A stretch of 11,420 nucleotides of DNA from Phycisphaerae bacterium SM23_33 (GCA_001303665.1 LJUF01000154.1:1-11420), one strand, 5' to 3'. Positions 1 to 8,032 are shown, counted from the first letter of the stretch. Notes: generated by a model not told the origin, from the sequence alone. Translations and numbers: made by a program.

Positions 1-2154
1 CGCGAGCCGCTCGATGGCTCCCACGAAGAGGCCTGGGTGAAGAACGAGGTCTTCGCGCTGAAGTCCGGCTACCGCCCGGGCCGGCAGCCGCAGATGGACG
101 ACAAGCCGCTGGCCATCGCCCCGCCGTGGCACGACCACTTCGACGCCACCGATGTCGTCCGCCAATGGGTGGCCGGCGGAAGGACCAATCACGGGCTGTA
201 CGTCAAGTCGCTGCGGAAATGGATCAGGGAAGGCACCCGGCTGGAGATCGTCTACGAGGGCAAGCTCGGAAAAGTCCCTAAGCAGGTCACCGGCCTGAAG
301 GTGTTCCACCGGGCCGGGCAGACCTTCATCACCTGGACTGAGATCGAAGACCCCTTCGGCGATCGGGCGGTGACCTGGGGCGAGCTTCGCCAGCAGATCG
401 CGACGATGGACCAGAAGCGGATCCTCCGCTACCGCATCTGCCGGCACAGCAGGCCGATCGACAACAAGTCCATCGCCGAGGCCGAGCTGCTGGCCGAGGC
501 CAGGCCGCTGTCGGGCTTCAACGTCAATTCCTGGTCGAAGGAGCGGCTGATCAACCAGACGGTGTTCGGCGACGAGGACAAGGGCGAGCTGGGCAAGTAC
601 GGCCCGTTCAGCGGCTGGGACCGGGACTCCGGCCCGGGCGGCCGGCTGATCATACCCCGGTTCGCCATCGCCGACGGCAAGCCGCTGCCGCCCGGCACGG
701 GGCTGTACGTCCACTCGGCTTCGGCCGAGGAAAAGGCCTATTACGCCGTGGTCACGTCCGTGGACGGCACGGCCAACACGGCCGACTTTTCCCCCGGCAA
801 CAGCCTCCCCGAGCCTGTGTCCGAGTCGCCCGCGACCTGGGAGCCGGTGCTCCAGCCGGCCGGGGCCGAATTCGGCTTCGACTTTCCCGGCAAGAAGCTC
901 TTCTACGTGACCTGGGTCGGCCCGCCGCTGTCGAACGTCCCTTGCCGGTATTTCAACTGGAGCGTGCACCTGCCGCCTGAGGGCCTGCCGCCGGAAAAGA
1001 CGCGGCCGTGCCCTCTGAACGTCTCCTTCCACGATGAAGGCTTTTCCTACGCCAAGCCGATCCGGCGGTTCGACCGCTCGGCGGTGCAGGTCGCCGGGCA
1101 CGACTTCGACCCGGTCAGCGGCTGGTACGGCTACCACGAATGCCTGGGCACCTTGCGGAGCTGGAGCGAGGGCAAAGTCCAGCCCTACACCGAGCGGCGG
1201 CTGCTGGCCTTCATGGCCTGGGCCGCGAGGCAATGGCGGATCGACCGCGACCGCTGCTTCACCGACGGCCGGGGGATGGGCGGCATGGGGGCGATCCACT
1301 TCGCCTGCAAGCATCCCGAATGGTTCGCCTACGTCCTGAACGACGTCGGCGCCGTCTGCGGCCGCGACTCCAACCACCTGCCCGCCCTGGAGGCCGCCTG
1401 GGGCCGCGTGGACTGGGGCCTGGAGAACGACCAGGCCGTCAACGTCTGGGACTGGCAGGACCTCACCTGGTTCGTCCGCCGGAAAGGCCCGGCCTGGGAC
1501 CTGCCGGTGCTGTCCATCTCGCCCTGGGGCCACACCGCCTGGCTGGAGCGATATCCGCGGAAGGTGGTGCCCGACCGCAACGCCCGCTGGATGAGGAGCC
1601 ACCGCGACTTCACCGTCCTGTTCAAGGCCCTGATGGACAACCGGCACATGTTCTTCACCGACTTCGACTGGGGGCCGACCCTGGCTATCCTGCCGCAGTG
1701 GATGGACGTGACCGCCGGGCCGGTGCCCGCCTTCACCAACAGCACCAACAAGAAGGTCCGGGACACCGACGACGGCCCGTTCATCTTCTTCGAGCCCTCC
1801 GGCTCCAGCCCCTCCGGGTGGATCCATTGGAACCATCGCTGGCGCAGCGACGCCGTGGACCGCCCCGACCGGCTGGAGATGACCCTGTATGTTACTGGCG
1901 GCAATGAGGTCACCGCCGACGTCACCTTCCGCCGGGCCAGGATGTTTCACCCGAAGCCCGGCCAGACGTTCCGGTGGTCCAACACCTGCCTGGCCCAGGG
2001 AGGGCGCACGTGGGAGCTTCGCAACGTGTGGCAGAAGTACCCGCAGCAGAAGGAAATCCAGAGCGGCACCGTCACCGCCGACGAGCACGGGCTGATCACC
2101 ATCAAGGGCGTGACCGTCCTGCCCACGGAAAACCGGATCGTCGTTCAGCCATAG
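1..2154 (+). CDS. Secreted CBM96/DNRLRE + degenerate alpha/beta-hydrolase-like protein, copy 1 (5' partial)
   Basis: The frame is open from base 1, so the gene begins upstream. The GTG at 37 is only an internal valine: compared with the next gene, about 70 N-terminal residues including the signal peptide are missing. Visible parts in order: the end of a DNRLRE/CBM96-like domain (FDATDVVRQW from base 139, then the NHGLYVK and LEIVYEG strands), an FN3-like segment opening with TGLKVFHRAGQTF (about 289-800), an alpha/beta-hydrolase-like domain (about 900-1700), and a C-terminal beta domain. The hydrolase part keeps the family-like run RQWRIDRDR followed by HPEWFAYV. However, the expected GxSxGG elbow reads GRGMGG (bases 1267-1284), with Gly (codon 1273-1275) where the Ser nucleophile should be. 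By inference it is an exported polysaccharide-binding protein that may be catalytically dead as an esterase. It overlaps the ribosome site of the next gene, so the two are probably co-transcribed. The domain assignments come from reading motifs, not from a profile search. Confidence 0.8.
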   Translation, partial: REPLDGSHEEAWVKNEVFALKSGYRPGRQPQMDDKPLAIAPPWHDHFDATDVVRQWVAGGRTNHGLYVKSLRKWIREGTRLEIVYEGKLGKVPKQVTGLKVFHRAGQTFITWTEIEDPFGDRAVTWGELRQQIATMDQKRILRYRICRHSRPIDNKSIAEAELLAEARPLSGFNVNSWSKERLINQTVFGDEDKGELGKYGPFSGWDRDSGPGGRLIIPRFAIADGKPLPPGTGLYVHSASAEEKAYYAVVTSVDGTANTADFSPGNSLPEPVSESPATWEPVLQPAGAEFGFDFPGKKLFYVTWVGPPLSNVPCRYFNWSVHLPPEGLPPEKTRPCPLNVSFHDEGFSYAKPIRRFDRSAVQVAGHDFDPVSGWYGYHECLGTLRSWSEGKVQPYTERRLLAFMAWAARQWRIDRDRCFTDGRGMGGMGAIHFACKHPEWFAYVLNDVGAVCGRDSNHLPALEAAWGRVDWGLENDQAVNVWDWQDLTWFVRRKGPAWDLPVLSISPWGHTAWLERYPRKVVPDRNARWMRSHRDFTVLFKALMDNRHMFFTDFDWGPTLAILPQWMDVTAGPVPAFTNSTNKKVRDTDDGPFIFFEPSGSSPSGWIHWNHRWRSDAVDRPDRLEMTLYVTGGNEVTADVTFRRARMFHPKPGQTFRWSNTCLAQGGRTWELRNVWQKYPQQKEIQSGTVTADEHGLITIKGVTVLPTENRIVVQP

Positions 2155-2158
2155 GAGG
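2153..2158 (+). promoter_or_regulatory. Shine-Dalgarno site overlapping the upstream stop codon
   Basis: AGGAGG overlaps the TAG stop (2152-2154) of the preceding gene and lies 7 nt before the ATG at 2166. This fixes the start of the second gene and suggests translational coupling of the two paralogues. Confidence 0.8.
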
Positions 2159-2165
2159 CCGCCCC

Positions 2166-4403
2166 ATGCCAAAACTCGCCATCATCCTCAGCGCCGCCTG
2201 CCTTCTCGCGGCCGCGCCCGCCGCGGCGGACTTCGTCACCGAGCGATGGGGCCCTTCCGGGCGCTGCCGCCACGCCGGCGCCGCCAGCTTCCAGGCCGCC
2301 CCCGGCGGCGGCGTGGTGGCGAAGTTCGACCTGTCGAAATTGCCCAGGCGGGCGGGTATTTACCGCGCCCGGCTGCGGGTGGCGGTGCCGGCCGGGCCGG
2401 GCCCGCTGAAAGAGCCGATCCTCGTTGAGCCGCTCATGGCCGAGGTCTCCGGCAGCGGCCGGGCCGCGGGGCAGGAGCCGCTGCCGCTGGTCGGGCCCAG
2501 GTACCGCAGCTTCGACGCCACCGACGTCGTCCGCCGCTGGGCGAGCGGCAAGCTGGCCAACCACGGGCTGTGGGTCCGCGCCCCCGGCGGCTGGGACCGG
2601 CTGCGGACGTACCTGGAGATCAGCTACGACGGCAGGCTGAAGGACCCGCCGCCGCCCGTCACCGGCCTGAAGGCCTTTCACCGCGCCGGCCAGGTGTTCC
2701 TCACCTTCGACGAGGTCGACTGCCCCTTCGCCGGCAAGCAGGAGCTCAGTTGGGACGAGATGAAGGCCCTCCAGCAGAAGCTGGCGGCCGGCAAGCTCGC
2801 CGAAGTCTGCTATCGCGTCTACCGACACACCCGGCCGATCACGGCCGGGAACCTGCGCGAGGCCGAGCTGCTGGACGAGGTGGAGCAATTGTCCGCCTTC
2901 GACGAGCGGATGATCCAGACGGAGTGGAAGGGCGAGCGGATCAAGAACGTCCGCGTGGGCCAGGCCAGGGTGCCGCGGGTGTGCGTGGAGCCGCTGAAGG
3001 AGGTGCCGGTCGGCACCGGCGTGTTCGTGCGGACCTCCGAGCAGGCCGGTGAGTTCTACTACGCCGTCATCTCCGCCGCCGACGGGGTGGAAAACACCAC
3101 CGCCATCCATGCCGGCAACAGCCTCCAGAAGCCGCTGAAGGAGACCGTCGCCCGCCCCCAGCCGATCCTCCACCACGAGGAGGAGCACATCTACGACAAG
3201 CCCCGGGGCCACCGCTTCTACCTGCTGTGGACCGACCCGCCGCTGAGCAACGTGCCCAACTACTACCACATGGGCGTGACCTTCCCGCCCGAGTTGCCCA
3301 AGCAGCCGGCGCCGCTGTACGTGGAGGCCTGGTGGTGGGACAACGGCTGGGCGGGGTCGGGCGCTCGCCGCGCGATCCCAGGCTGCATCAGCCTGCACAT
3401 GGAGACGCCCTGGGTGCTGCACAAGGGAATCCACGAAGGCTGCGGCACCTGCAAGGCCTGGAGCCAGGGAACAGTCCAGGACTACTGGGTCCGCCGGCTG
3501 CGGAACGTGCTGCCCTGGCTCAGGCAGCAGTACCACATCGATCCCGACCGCATGTATGCCATGTCGTCGGACTGGGCCTGGCACCATCCGGACCTGTTCG
3601 CGGCGGTGCACGAAAACCTCACCACCGACCCCAAGCGCAGCCCCACCGCCATCGGCAGCGACCGCTTCTGGGGCGAGCCCAAGACGCCCGCCGCGACCGA
3701 GTGGAAGATCAGCGCGTGGGACTACTACGACATCGCCGGGTACCTCAAGAAGCACGTCCGCTTCGAGGTCCCCATGCTCTACTACACCCCCAACATGCAC
3801 GAGGGCGACTTCGGCACAATCGACAAGCCGCGCTTCTACCGCGCGATGCAGGACACCAAGCGGGCCTTCATCGCCGCCTGGGGGATGCACGTCAGCGCCG
3901 ATTGGATCTACGAGCTGCGGCGGGACGACACGCTGGCGGCCTTCACCCATTGCTCCCTGGACAGCAATCCGGGCATCGGCATGGACGACGGCGACCGTGA
4001 GGGCCAGATCAACGGCTATCTGCGCTTCGACGCCGCCACCGCCGTGGACGCGCCCGACCGCTGGGAGATGGCCGTCTGGCTGGCGGGGCCGGACTTGCGC
4101 GGACGGGGCGGGGCGCCGGAAGACGCCTGCACGGTGGACGTCACCCCGCGCCGCTGCCGGAAGTTCCAGGCCGCCCCCGGCCAGAAGTTCAAGTGGACCA
4201 ACACGCTGCTGGCCCCAGAAGAGGCCAAGAAGGAGGAGAAGAGTCCAGCCCTCAAGCCGCTGCCGCCCTCAGATGAGAAGGTCAAGATGACCGTGCCTGC
4301 GGTCACTCAGACCGGCACGGCCGTCGCCGACGAGCACGGCCTGGTGACGGCGGAGAAGGTCCTCGTGACCAGGGGCAGGCACCGCATCGTCATTTCGCGT
4401 TAG
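2166..4403 (+). CDS. Secreted CBM96/DNRLRE + degenerate alpha/beta-hydrolase-like protein, copy 2
   Basis: The product is 745 aa. The ATG at 2166 is chosen because it follows AGGAGG and opens a signal peptide (MPKLAIILSAACLLAAAPAAA, likely cut after Ala21). Earlier in-frame starts lie inside the previous gene. Domains: DNRLRE/CBM96-like, about 22-158 (FDATDVVRRW at 116-125); FN3-like, about 161-330 (TGLKAFHRAGQVF); alpha/beta-hydrolase-like, about 340-600; C-terminal beta domain, about 625-745. It is a clear paralogue of the preceding gene along its length. Around the nucleophile elbow it reads DPDRMYAMSSDWAWHHPDLF (about 462-478) and is 8 residues shorter than copy 1 between the IDxDR and HPxxF anchors, so no GxSxG remains. 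A candidate terminal His (WGMH, His575) is retained. The SS pair at 467-468 could in principle supply another nucleophile. The likely site is the periplasm or outer surface. The true substrate is unknown. Confidence 0.85.
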   Translation: MPKLAIILSAACLLAAAPAAADFVTERWGPSGRCRHAGAASFQAAPGGGVVAKFDLSKLPRRAGIYRARLRVAVPAGPGPLKEPILVEPLMAEVSGSGRAAGQEPLPLVGPRYRSFDATDVVRRWASGKLANHGLWVRAPGGWDRLRTYLEISYDGRLKDPPPPVTGLKAFHRAGQVFLTFDEVDCPFAGKQELSWDEMKALQQKLAAGKLAEVCYRVYRHTRPITAGNLREAELLDEVEQLSAFDERMIQTEWKGERIKNVRVGQARVPRVCVEPLKEVPVGTGVFVRTSEQAGEFYYAVISAADGVENTTAIHAGNSLQKPLKETVARPQPILHHEEEHIYDKPRGHRFYLLWTDPPLSNVPNYYHMGVTFPPELPKQPAPLYVEAWWWDNGWAGSGARRAIPGCISLHMETPWVLHKGIHEGCGTCKAWSQGTVQDYWVRRLRNVLPWLRQQYHIDPDRMYAMSSDWAWHHPDLFAAVHENLTTDPKRSPTAIGSDRFWGEPKTPAATEWKISAWDYYDIAGYLKKHVRFEVPMLYYTPNMHEGDFGTIDKPRFYRAMQDTKRAFIAAWGMHVSADWIYELRRDDTLAAFTHCSLDSNPGIGMDDGDREGQINGYLRFDAATAVDAPDRWEMAVWLAGPDLRGRGGAPEDACTVDVTPRRCRKFQAAPGQKFKWTNTLLAPEEAKKEEKSPALKPLPPSDEKVKMTVPAVTQTGTAVADEHGLVTAEKVLVTRGRHRIVISR

Positions 4404-4410
4404 AGGAGTT

Positions 4411-4424
4411 GCCCGCTTCCGGGC
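4411..4424 (+). other. Small hairpin in the intercistronic spacer
   Basis: GCCCG (4411-4415), loop CTTC, CGGGC (4420-4424) form a 5-bp GC stem 7 nt after the stop of copy 2. There is no T-run behind it, so a role in mRNA stability or partial attenuation is more likely than full termination. This is weak evidence from base pairing alone. Confidence 0.3.
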
Positions 4425-4470
4425 CTGTCGGATCGGAGCAGGGATCTGGCGGGCGGGGCACTCAGCAGAC

Positions 4471-4478
4471 AAAGGAGA
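4471..4478 (+). promoter_or_regulatory. Shine-Dalgarno site for the SGNH lipoprotein gene
   Basis: AAAGGAGA stands 8 nt before the ATG at 4487. It selects this start over the in-frame TTG at 4409, which abuts the previous stop region and would place 26 non-hydrophobic residues before the signal sequence. Confidence 0.7.
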
Positions 4479-4486
4479 CCGTCGCC

Positions 4487-6727
4487 ATGTTCGAACTGAG
4501 AAGGGCCCTGATGGTCGTCGCGGCCGTGTGGCTGTTGGGGTTGTGTGGCTGCCGGCCGCCGGAGCAAGTGACGGAGTTGCAGAACGGCGTCTCGCCCGGG
4601 CCAAGCTACGTCGGCTGCAAGGACACCTGGATCAGCGACGAGGAGTGGGAGAGGAACCGCAACTCCGGCCGGTCGCCTACGCTGGCCTGCGGCGGCAAAC
4701 GCCACATCCTCATCCAGTTCGACCTGTCGCCGATTCCCGAGGGCGACACCATCCACCGGGCCGTGCTGCGGCTGGCCGACACCGGCTTTCCCAGGCGCGA
4801 CGGGAAAACCGGCCAGTTCCCCAGCCGCATGCAGGCCTACGCCCTCACCCGCGACTGGAACGACAACGCCAACTGGCTGGAGCACACGCGGACCAACTGG
4901 AAGGAGAAGGATGAGGGCGACTGGGCCACCCCCGGCGGTGAGATCGACGCCGAGACCGACTTCGGCCGGGAGGAAAAGGGCCTGATCGCCGGCGATACCG
5001 TCGTGGACGGCCCGTTCGGGCACGTGCACGAGCTGGACGTCACCGGGGTCGTCCGGCGCTGGCAGGCAGGCAAGGCGGCCAATCACGGGCTGCTCATCAA
5101 GGGCGGCGGCACCGTGGCCAGCGCCGAATGGCCGGTGGCGGAATACCGGCCGATGCTGATCGTGGATCACGGCCCGGAGGCGGCCGGCATCCCCGCCCTG
5201 AAGCCGGCCACCCGGGAGGTGGAGCTTGACCCTGTCTCGACCACGCCGGATGCCGGCAAGCCCGAAGGTGAATACGGCACCGTCCGCGTCGGGCAGAACT
5301 CCAACTGCGCCCTGCGCGGGGCCAGCACCGACGCCTACGTCAAGGCCAACGTCGCCCAGTTCCCCGGCACCTGGGGCTGGGTGAGCCAATGCCGCGTCGG
5401 CGGCGTGGCCGGGGACTTCAACACCACGCTGCTGCACTTCGACCTGAGCGACATCCCCAGGCACGCCTCGATCAAGCAGGCCAAGCTGGTCTGCTCGCTG
5501 GTGACGCGGACCGCCCGGCAGATCCGCAGCTACCGCTACGGTGCCTTCCTGCTGAGGCTGCCGGAGTCCCCCGGCTGGGACGCGGAGGCGGCCACCGCCG
5601 CGGAGCGCAAGGCCGGGGCGCCCTGGCCGAAGGGCGGCCCGGCGGCCTGCTCTGGCGACAAGCCGCTGGCCATTGGCAAGGTCGTCCCCAAGGAGGTCGA
5701 GCAGGGCGGAAGGAAACAGAGGGTTGACGGGGAGATCGAGTTCGACCTGACCGGGGCGGTGCGGGCCTGGGTGAGCGGGCAGGTGCCCAACTGCGGCGTG
5801 GTGCTGGACAACCGCATCGAGGGCGGCATTTACGACATCCACGGCTCGCGCAGCTTCCAGCCGGAGCTGAGGCCCTACCTGGAGGTCACGCTTTCCCCGG
5901 CTATCGAGAAGAAGCCCCAGCCCATCGAAGTCAAGCTGGCCCCGCCGCCGGGCGACTACTGGGTCGGGCCCATGCGCCAGGTCCATAAGCAGTTCAAGGG
6001 CACGGCCGGCACGCTCAGCCAGTACGGCGACAGCATCACCGTGACCATGGCCTACCTGGCCTCCTATGGCTGGGCCAACAAGATCAACGCCAAGAACATG
6101 ACGGCGGAGGTGGCCGGGGAGGCCGAGATCGTCGAGAAGTACGCCGACCTGACGCTGTGGCGGAAGTGGAAAGAGGCCGGCTACGGCAACACCGGCATGA
6201 TGATGTCCGACTGGCTGTTCACCAACGTGGACGGCTGGCAGAAGAAGATGAACGCCGAGGCGGCCGTCATCATGTTCGGCACCAATGACCGCGGCCGGAT
6301 CGTCCCGCCGGTGTACACCGAGTACATGGCCGCATCCATGCGGCGGATGATGGCCGACGGCACCGTGCCCATGCTCACCAGCATCCCGCCGCCGGGGGCG
6401 CATGACTACTGGCTGGCGGCGCTGAACATGGCCCAGGGGATGAAGGTGCCGCTGATCGACTACTACGCCGAGATCATGCGCCGCCGCCCGGACGACTACA
6501 ACGGCCGGTTGGAGAAGTTCCGCGAGGTCGTCGAGAAGACCAAGAACGTGTATGAGGTACCCACGCTGATCTCCGGCGACGGCACCCACCCCTCCAATCC
6601 CAAGCAGTGGCAGAACGACTTCAGCGAGGAGGCCCTCAGCCACAACGGCTACAACCTGCGAAACTACATGACCATCCGCATGTATGCCCAGGTCATCTTG
6701 AAGGTCTTCCAGGCCAAGGACGAATAG
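4487..6727 (+). CDS. Lipoprotein with two DNRLRE/CBM96-like domains and a C-terminal SGNH/GDSL hydrolase
   Basis: The product is 746 aa. The N-terminus has two arginines, a hydrophobic stretch and a lipobox-like LCGC (Cys22), so it is probably a lipid-anchored exported protein; Cys at -2 is unusual. The first DNRLRE/CBM96-like domain spans about 25-225 (LDVTGVVRRWQAGKAANHG near 183). The second spans about 260-470 (FDLTGAVRAWVSG near 419). An SGNH hydrolase fills about 505-746. Its blocks are visible: YGDSIT (block I, Ser516), Gly in GYGNTG (about 565-570, possible block II), GTND (block III, Asn600) and GDGTHPS (block V, Asp698 and His701). All four signature positions look intact. In this family such enzymes usually hydrolyse esters, often sugar O-acetyl groups. 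The carbohydrate-binding domains and the neighbours suggest a polysaccharide deacetylase role, which is inferred. It lies 83 bp after copy 2 on the same strand, so it is probably in the same operon. Confidence 0.87.
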   Translation: MFELRRALMVVAAVWLLGLCGCRPPEQVTELQNGVSPGPSYVGCKDTWISDEEWERNRNSGRSPTLACGGKRHILIQFDLSPIPEGDTIHRAVLRLADTGFPRRDGKTGQFPSRMQAYALTRDWNDNANWLEHTRTNWKEKDEGDWATPGGEIDAETDFGREEKGLIAGDTVVDGPFGHVHELDVTGVVRRWQAGKAANHGLLIKGGGTVASAEWPVAEYRPMLIVDHGPEAAGIPALKPATREVELDPVSTTPDAGKPEGEYGTVRVGQNSNCALRGASTDAYVKANVAQFPGTWGWVSQCRVGGVAGDFNTTLLHFDLSDIPRHASIKQAKLVCSLVTRTARQIRSYRYGAFLLRLPESPGWDAEAATAAERKAGAPWPKGGPAACSGDKPLAIGKVVPKEVEQGGRKQRVDGEIEFDLTGAVRAWVSGQVPNCGVVLDNRIEGGIYDIHGSRSFQPELRPYLEVTLSPAIEKKPQPIEVKLAPPPGDYWVGPMRQVHKQFKGTAGTLSQYGDSITVTMAYLASYGWANKINAKNMTAEVAGEAEIVEKYADLTLWRKWKEAGYGNTGMMMSDWLFTNVDGWQKKMNAEAAVIMFGTNDRGRIVPPVYTEYMAASMRRMMADGTVPMLTSIPPPGAHDYWLAALNMAQGMKVPLIDYYAEIMRRRPDDYNGRLEKFREVVEKTKNVYEVPTLISGDGTHPSNPKQWQNDFSEEALSHNGYNLRNYMTIRMYAQVILKVFQAKDE

Positions 6728-6745
6728 AGGTCTTCCCGAACGTCC

Positions 6746-6759
6746 CGCCGCCGGCGGCG
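6746..6759. terminator. GC-rich palindrome between convergent genes, possible weak terminator
   Basis: A perfect 14-nt palindrome (CGCCGCCGGCGGCG) sits in the 49-bp gap between the converging SGNH gene and the pseudopilin. It could form a 5-bp stem with a CCGG loop on either transcript. It lacks a T-tract on either side, so intrinsic termination is uncertain. GC-rich codon sequence makes chance palindromes common. Confidence 0.25.
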
Positions 6760-6776
6760 CCGGCACACGGAACCGT

Positions 6777-7846
6777 CTAGGGCGCCCAGATCTCGGCGTT
6801 CTGGTCGGGGCGGAGCTGCTCCGGCCGAAGGCTGCGGACGCCGCCGTCCACGAACACGGCGTTGGCTCTGCCCAGGTGGCGCGGGGCCAGCTCCCTGTCG
6901 AAATCGTCGTCGCCGCCCACCCCGTCCACGTCCACGACGGTCTTGGCGTAGTCCACCAGCAGCAGTTGGCCGGGGCGGGGGCAAGGGCCGAGCTGGTTGT
7001 TCATGCCGTAGCTGGCCAGGCCGCCGGGGGCGGTGACGACGCGGATGTGGTCGCCGGGAAAGGTGGCGTGGAGGCGGTGGATGGTCAGCGTCCGCCGATC
7101 CGACTGGACGGTGATGTGCTCGACCCCGGCCTCGAGGCCGCGGCTAAGATGGCCGCCGGGGTACTGCGTGTCGGCCGCGCCCAGCACCCCGTCGCTGGCG
7201 TCCAGCTCCCCGTCCAGCACGATCAGGCCCAGGATATACCCGCCGAAGCGGATGGAGCCGCTGGTGGTCGACTCCTGGGTGCCGACGGGATCATACAAAA
7301 GGAAGTGGCAGTCCACGCTGGTGCCGGCGGGGATCACCGCGGGCGTGGCCCCGAAGTCCTTCTGGTACGTGCCCGGCCTGGAGATGTTCACCGCCACCGC
7401 GCAGGGTAGCTGGAAGTAGTCCTTTTCCTGAAACACGCGAATCAGGGCGTTGCTCTCCAGCTTGCCGAAGACGACGGAGGCCGGCGGGTCGATCTGCTCG
7501 ACGTTGCCGCCCACGCCGAAGGCTTCGGCCGCCGCGCCTTGGGGATTGTCCTTGGGGCAGGCCAGCAGTCCCCGCCGCCGTTGGCGCGGACGACGCCCAC
7601 CCAGGCCTGGGGAGGAGGAAAGGTGAAAGACTCACCGCCGGCGAGGATGGTCCAGAGGTGGTGCAGGTTCGCCCTGCAGGTGGCGTCGTGGGCGAGCTCG
7701 CGGGCCCGGCGGAGGCTGGGAAGCATGATGGCCGCCAGCAGGGCCAGGACGCCCAGCACGATCAGGATTTCCACAAGCGTAAATGCCCGCGCAGACCCTC
7801 CCCGCCCCCACGCGTCACGACAGTCACACAAACGCCGGGCGAACAT
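6777..7846 (-). pseudogene. Type II pseudopilin with H-X9-DG C-terminus, interrupted by a one-base frameshift
   Basis: The 5' part (ATG at 7846-7844) encodes a class III/pseudopilin leader and helix: a basic leader ending SARA, then FTLVEILIVLGVLALLAAI with Phe22 as the new N-terminus and Glu26 at +5. Ala rather than Gly stands at -1. The helix continues to CRANLHHLW. The rest, including GLLACPKDN, SYGMNN, a pilin-like PGQLLLVDY block and the H-X9-DG motif (HLGRANAVFVDG), lies in another frame and stops at 6777. One added base in the C4 run at 7570-7573 would join them into a 356-aa protein that reads GGGGLLACPKDN across the junction. Planctomycete genomes carry many such minor pseudopilin-like secreted proteins. 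The second half is well conserved, so this is either a very recent lesion or a sequencing/assembly error. No clear Shine-Dalgarno precedes the ATG. Confidence 0.82.
7570..7573 (-). other. Frameshift site in the pseudopilin gene
   Basis: This is a run of four C on the plus strand (GGGG in the coding strand). With four bases the upstream frame runs on into low-complexity Pro/Ser/Arg sequence ending at 7442. With five it continues into the conserved pseudopilin body. The location is inferred from where the conserved text changes frame; any indel within a few codons would serve as well. Confidence 0.65.
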
Positions 7847-7907
7847 ATCTGAAAAGTAATTCCCTGCTCGGACTTCGTGAGGTGTGACCCGGACTCTTCA
7901 AAGCGCG

Positions 7908-7936
7908 ATGATAGGGCAGCGGTCCGTGCCCGTCAA
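7908..7936 (-). promoter_or_regulatory. Sigma70-like promoter of the pseudopilin gene
   Basis: On the minus strand, TTGACG (7936-7931) and TATCAT (7913-7908) are separated by exactly 17 nt; each box matches 5 of 6 consensus bases. Transcription would begin near 7901, giving a leader of about 55 nt before the ATG at 7846. Confidence 0.6.
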
Positions 7937-7952
7937 GCAAGCCCCCGGCCCG

Positions 7953-7982
7953 GAATCTTCGCAAGAATCGTGGGGGCCCCCC
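7953..7982. repeat. Imperfect hairpin plus G5C6 palindrome upstream of the pseudopilin promoter
   Basis: Positions 7953-7969 pair as GAATCTT/AAGAATC around a CGC loop with one A-A mismatch. Positions 7972-7982 are GGGGGCCCCCC. They lie between the end of the beta-helix gene (8033) and the pseudopilin promoter. They might act as a terminator for the former, although no T-run follows. The 7847-8032 spacer contains no gene that I can see. Confidence 0.3.
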
Positions 7983-8032
7983 GGCGCTGAGAATCGGTCG
8001 GATCAGGTCACTTTCCGGAGATCACCCGCGCC

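Noticed and set aside
2145..3950. 601-codon open frame on the minus strand opposite copy 2
   Set aside because: The translation is low-complexity (V, G, P, L and H rich) with no recognisable motif. It is the mirror of a GC-rich coding frame, and the plus strand carries a signal peptide, a Shine-Dalgarno and conserved domains.
4400..6766. 788-codon open frame on the minus strand opposite the SGNH gene
   Set aside because: It covers a plus-strand gene with SGNH motifs and a lipobox almost exactly. Its own product is repetitive (GHG, HPG, AAG) and has no start signal. This is an effect of high third-position GC.
7630..7846. Annotating the 134-aa frame as a complete short pilin
   Set aside because: After about 7570 its text becomes Pro/Ser/Arg-rich noise, whereas the neighbouring frame carries conserved pseudopilin sequence to H-X9-DG. 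A frameshift explains both.
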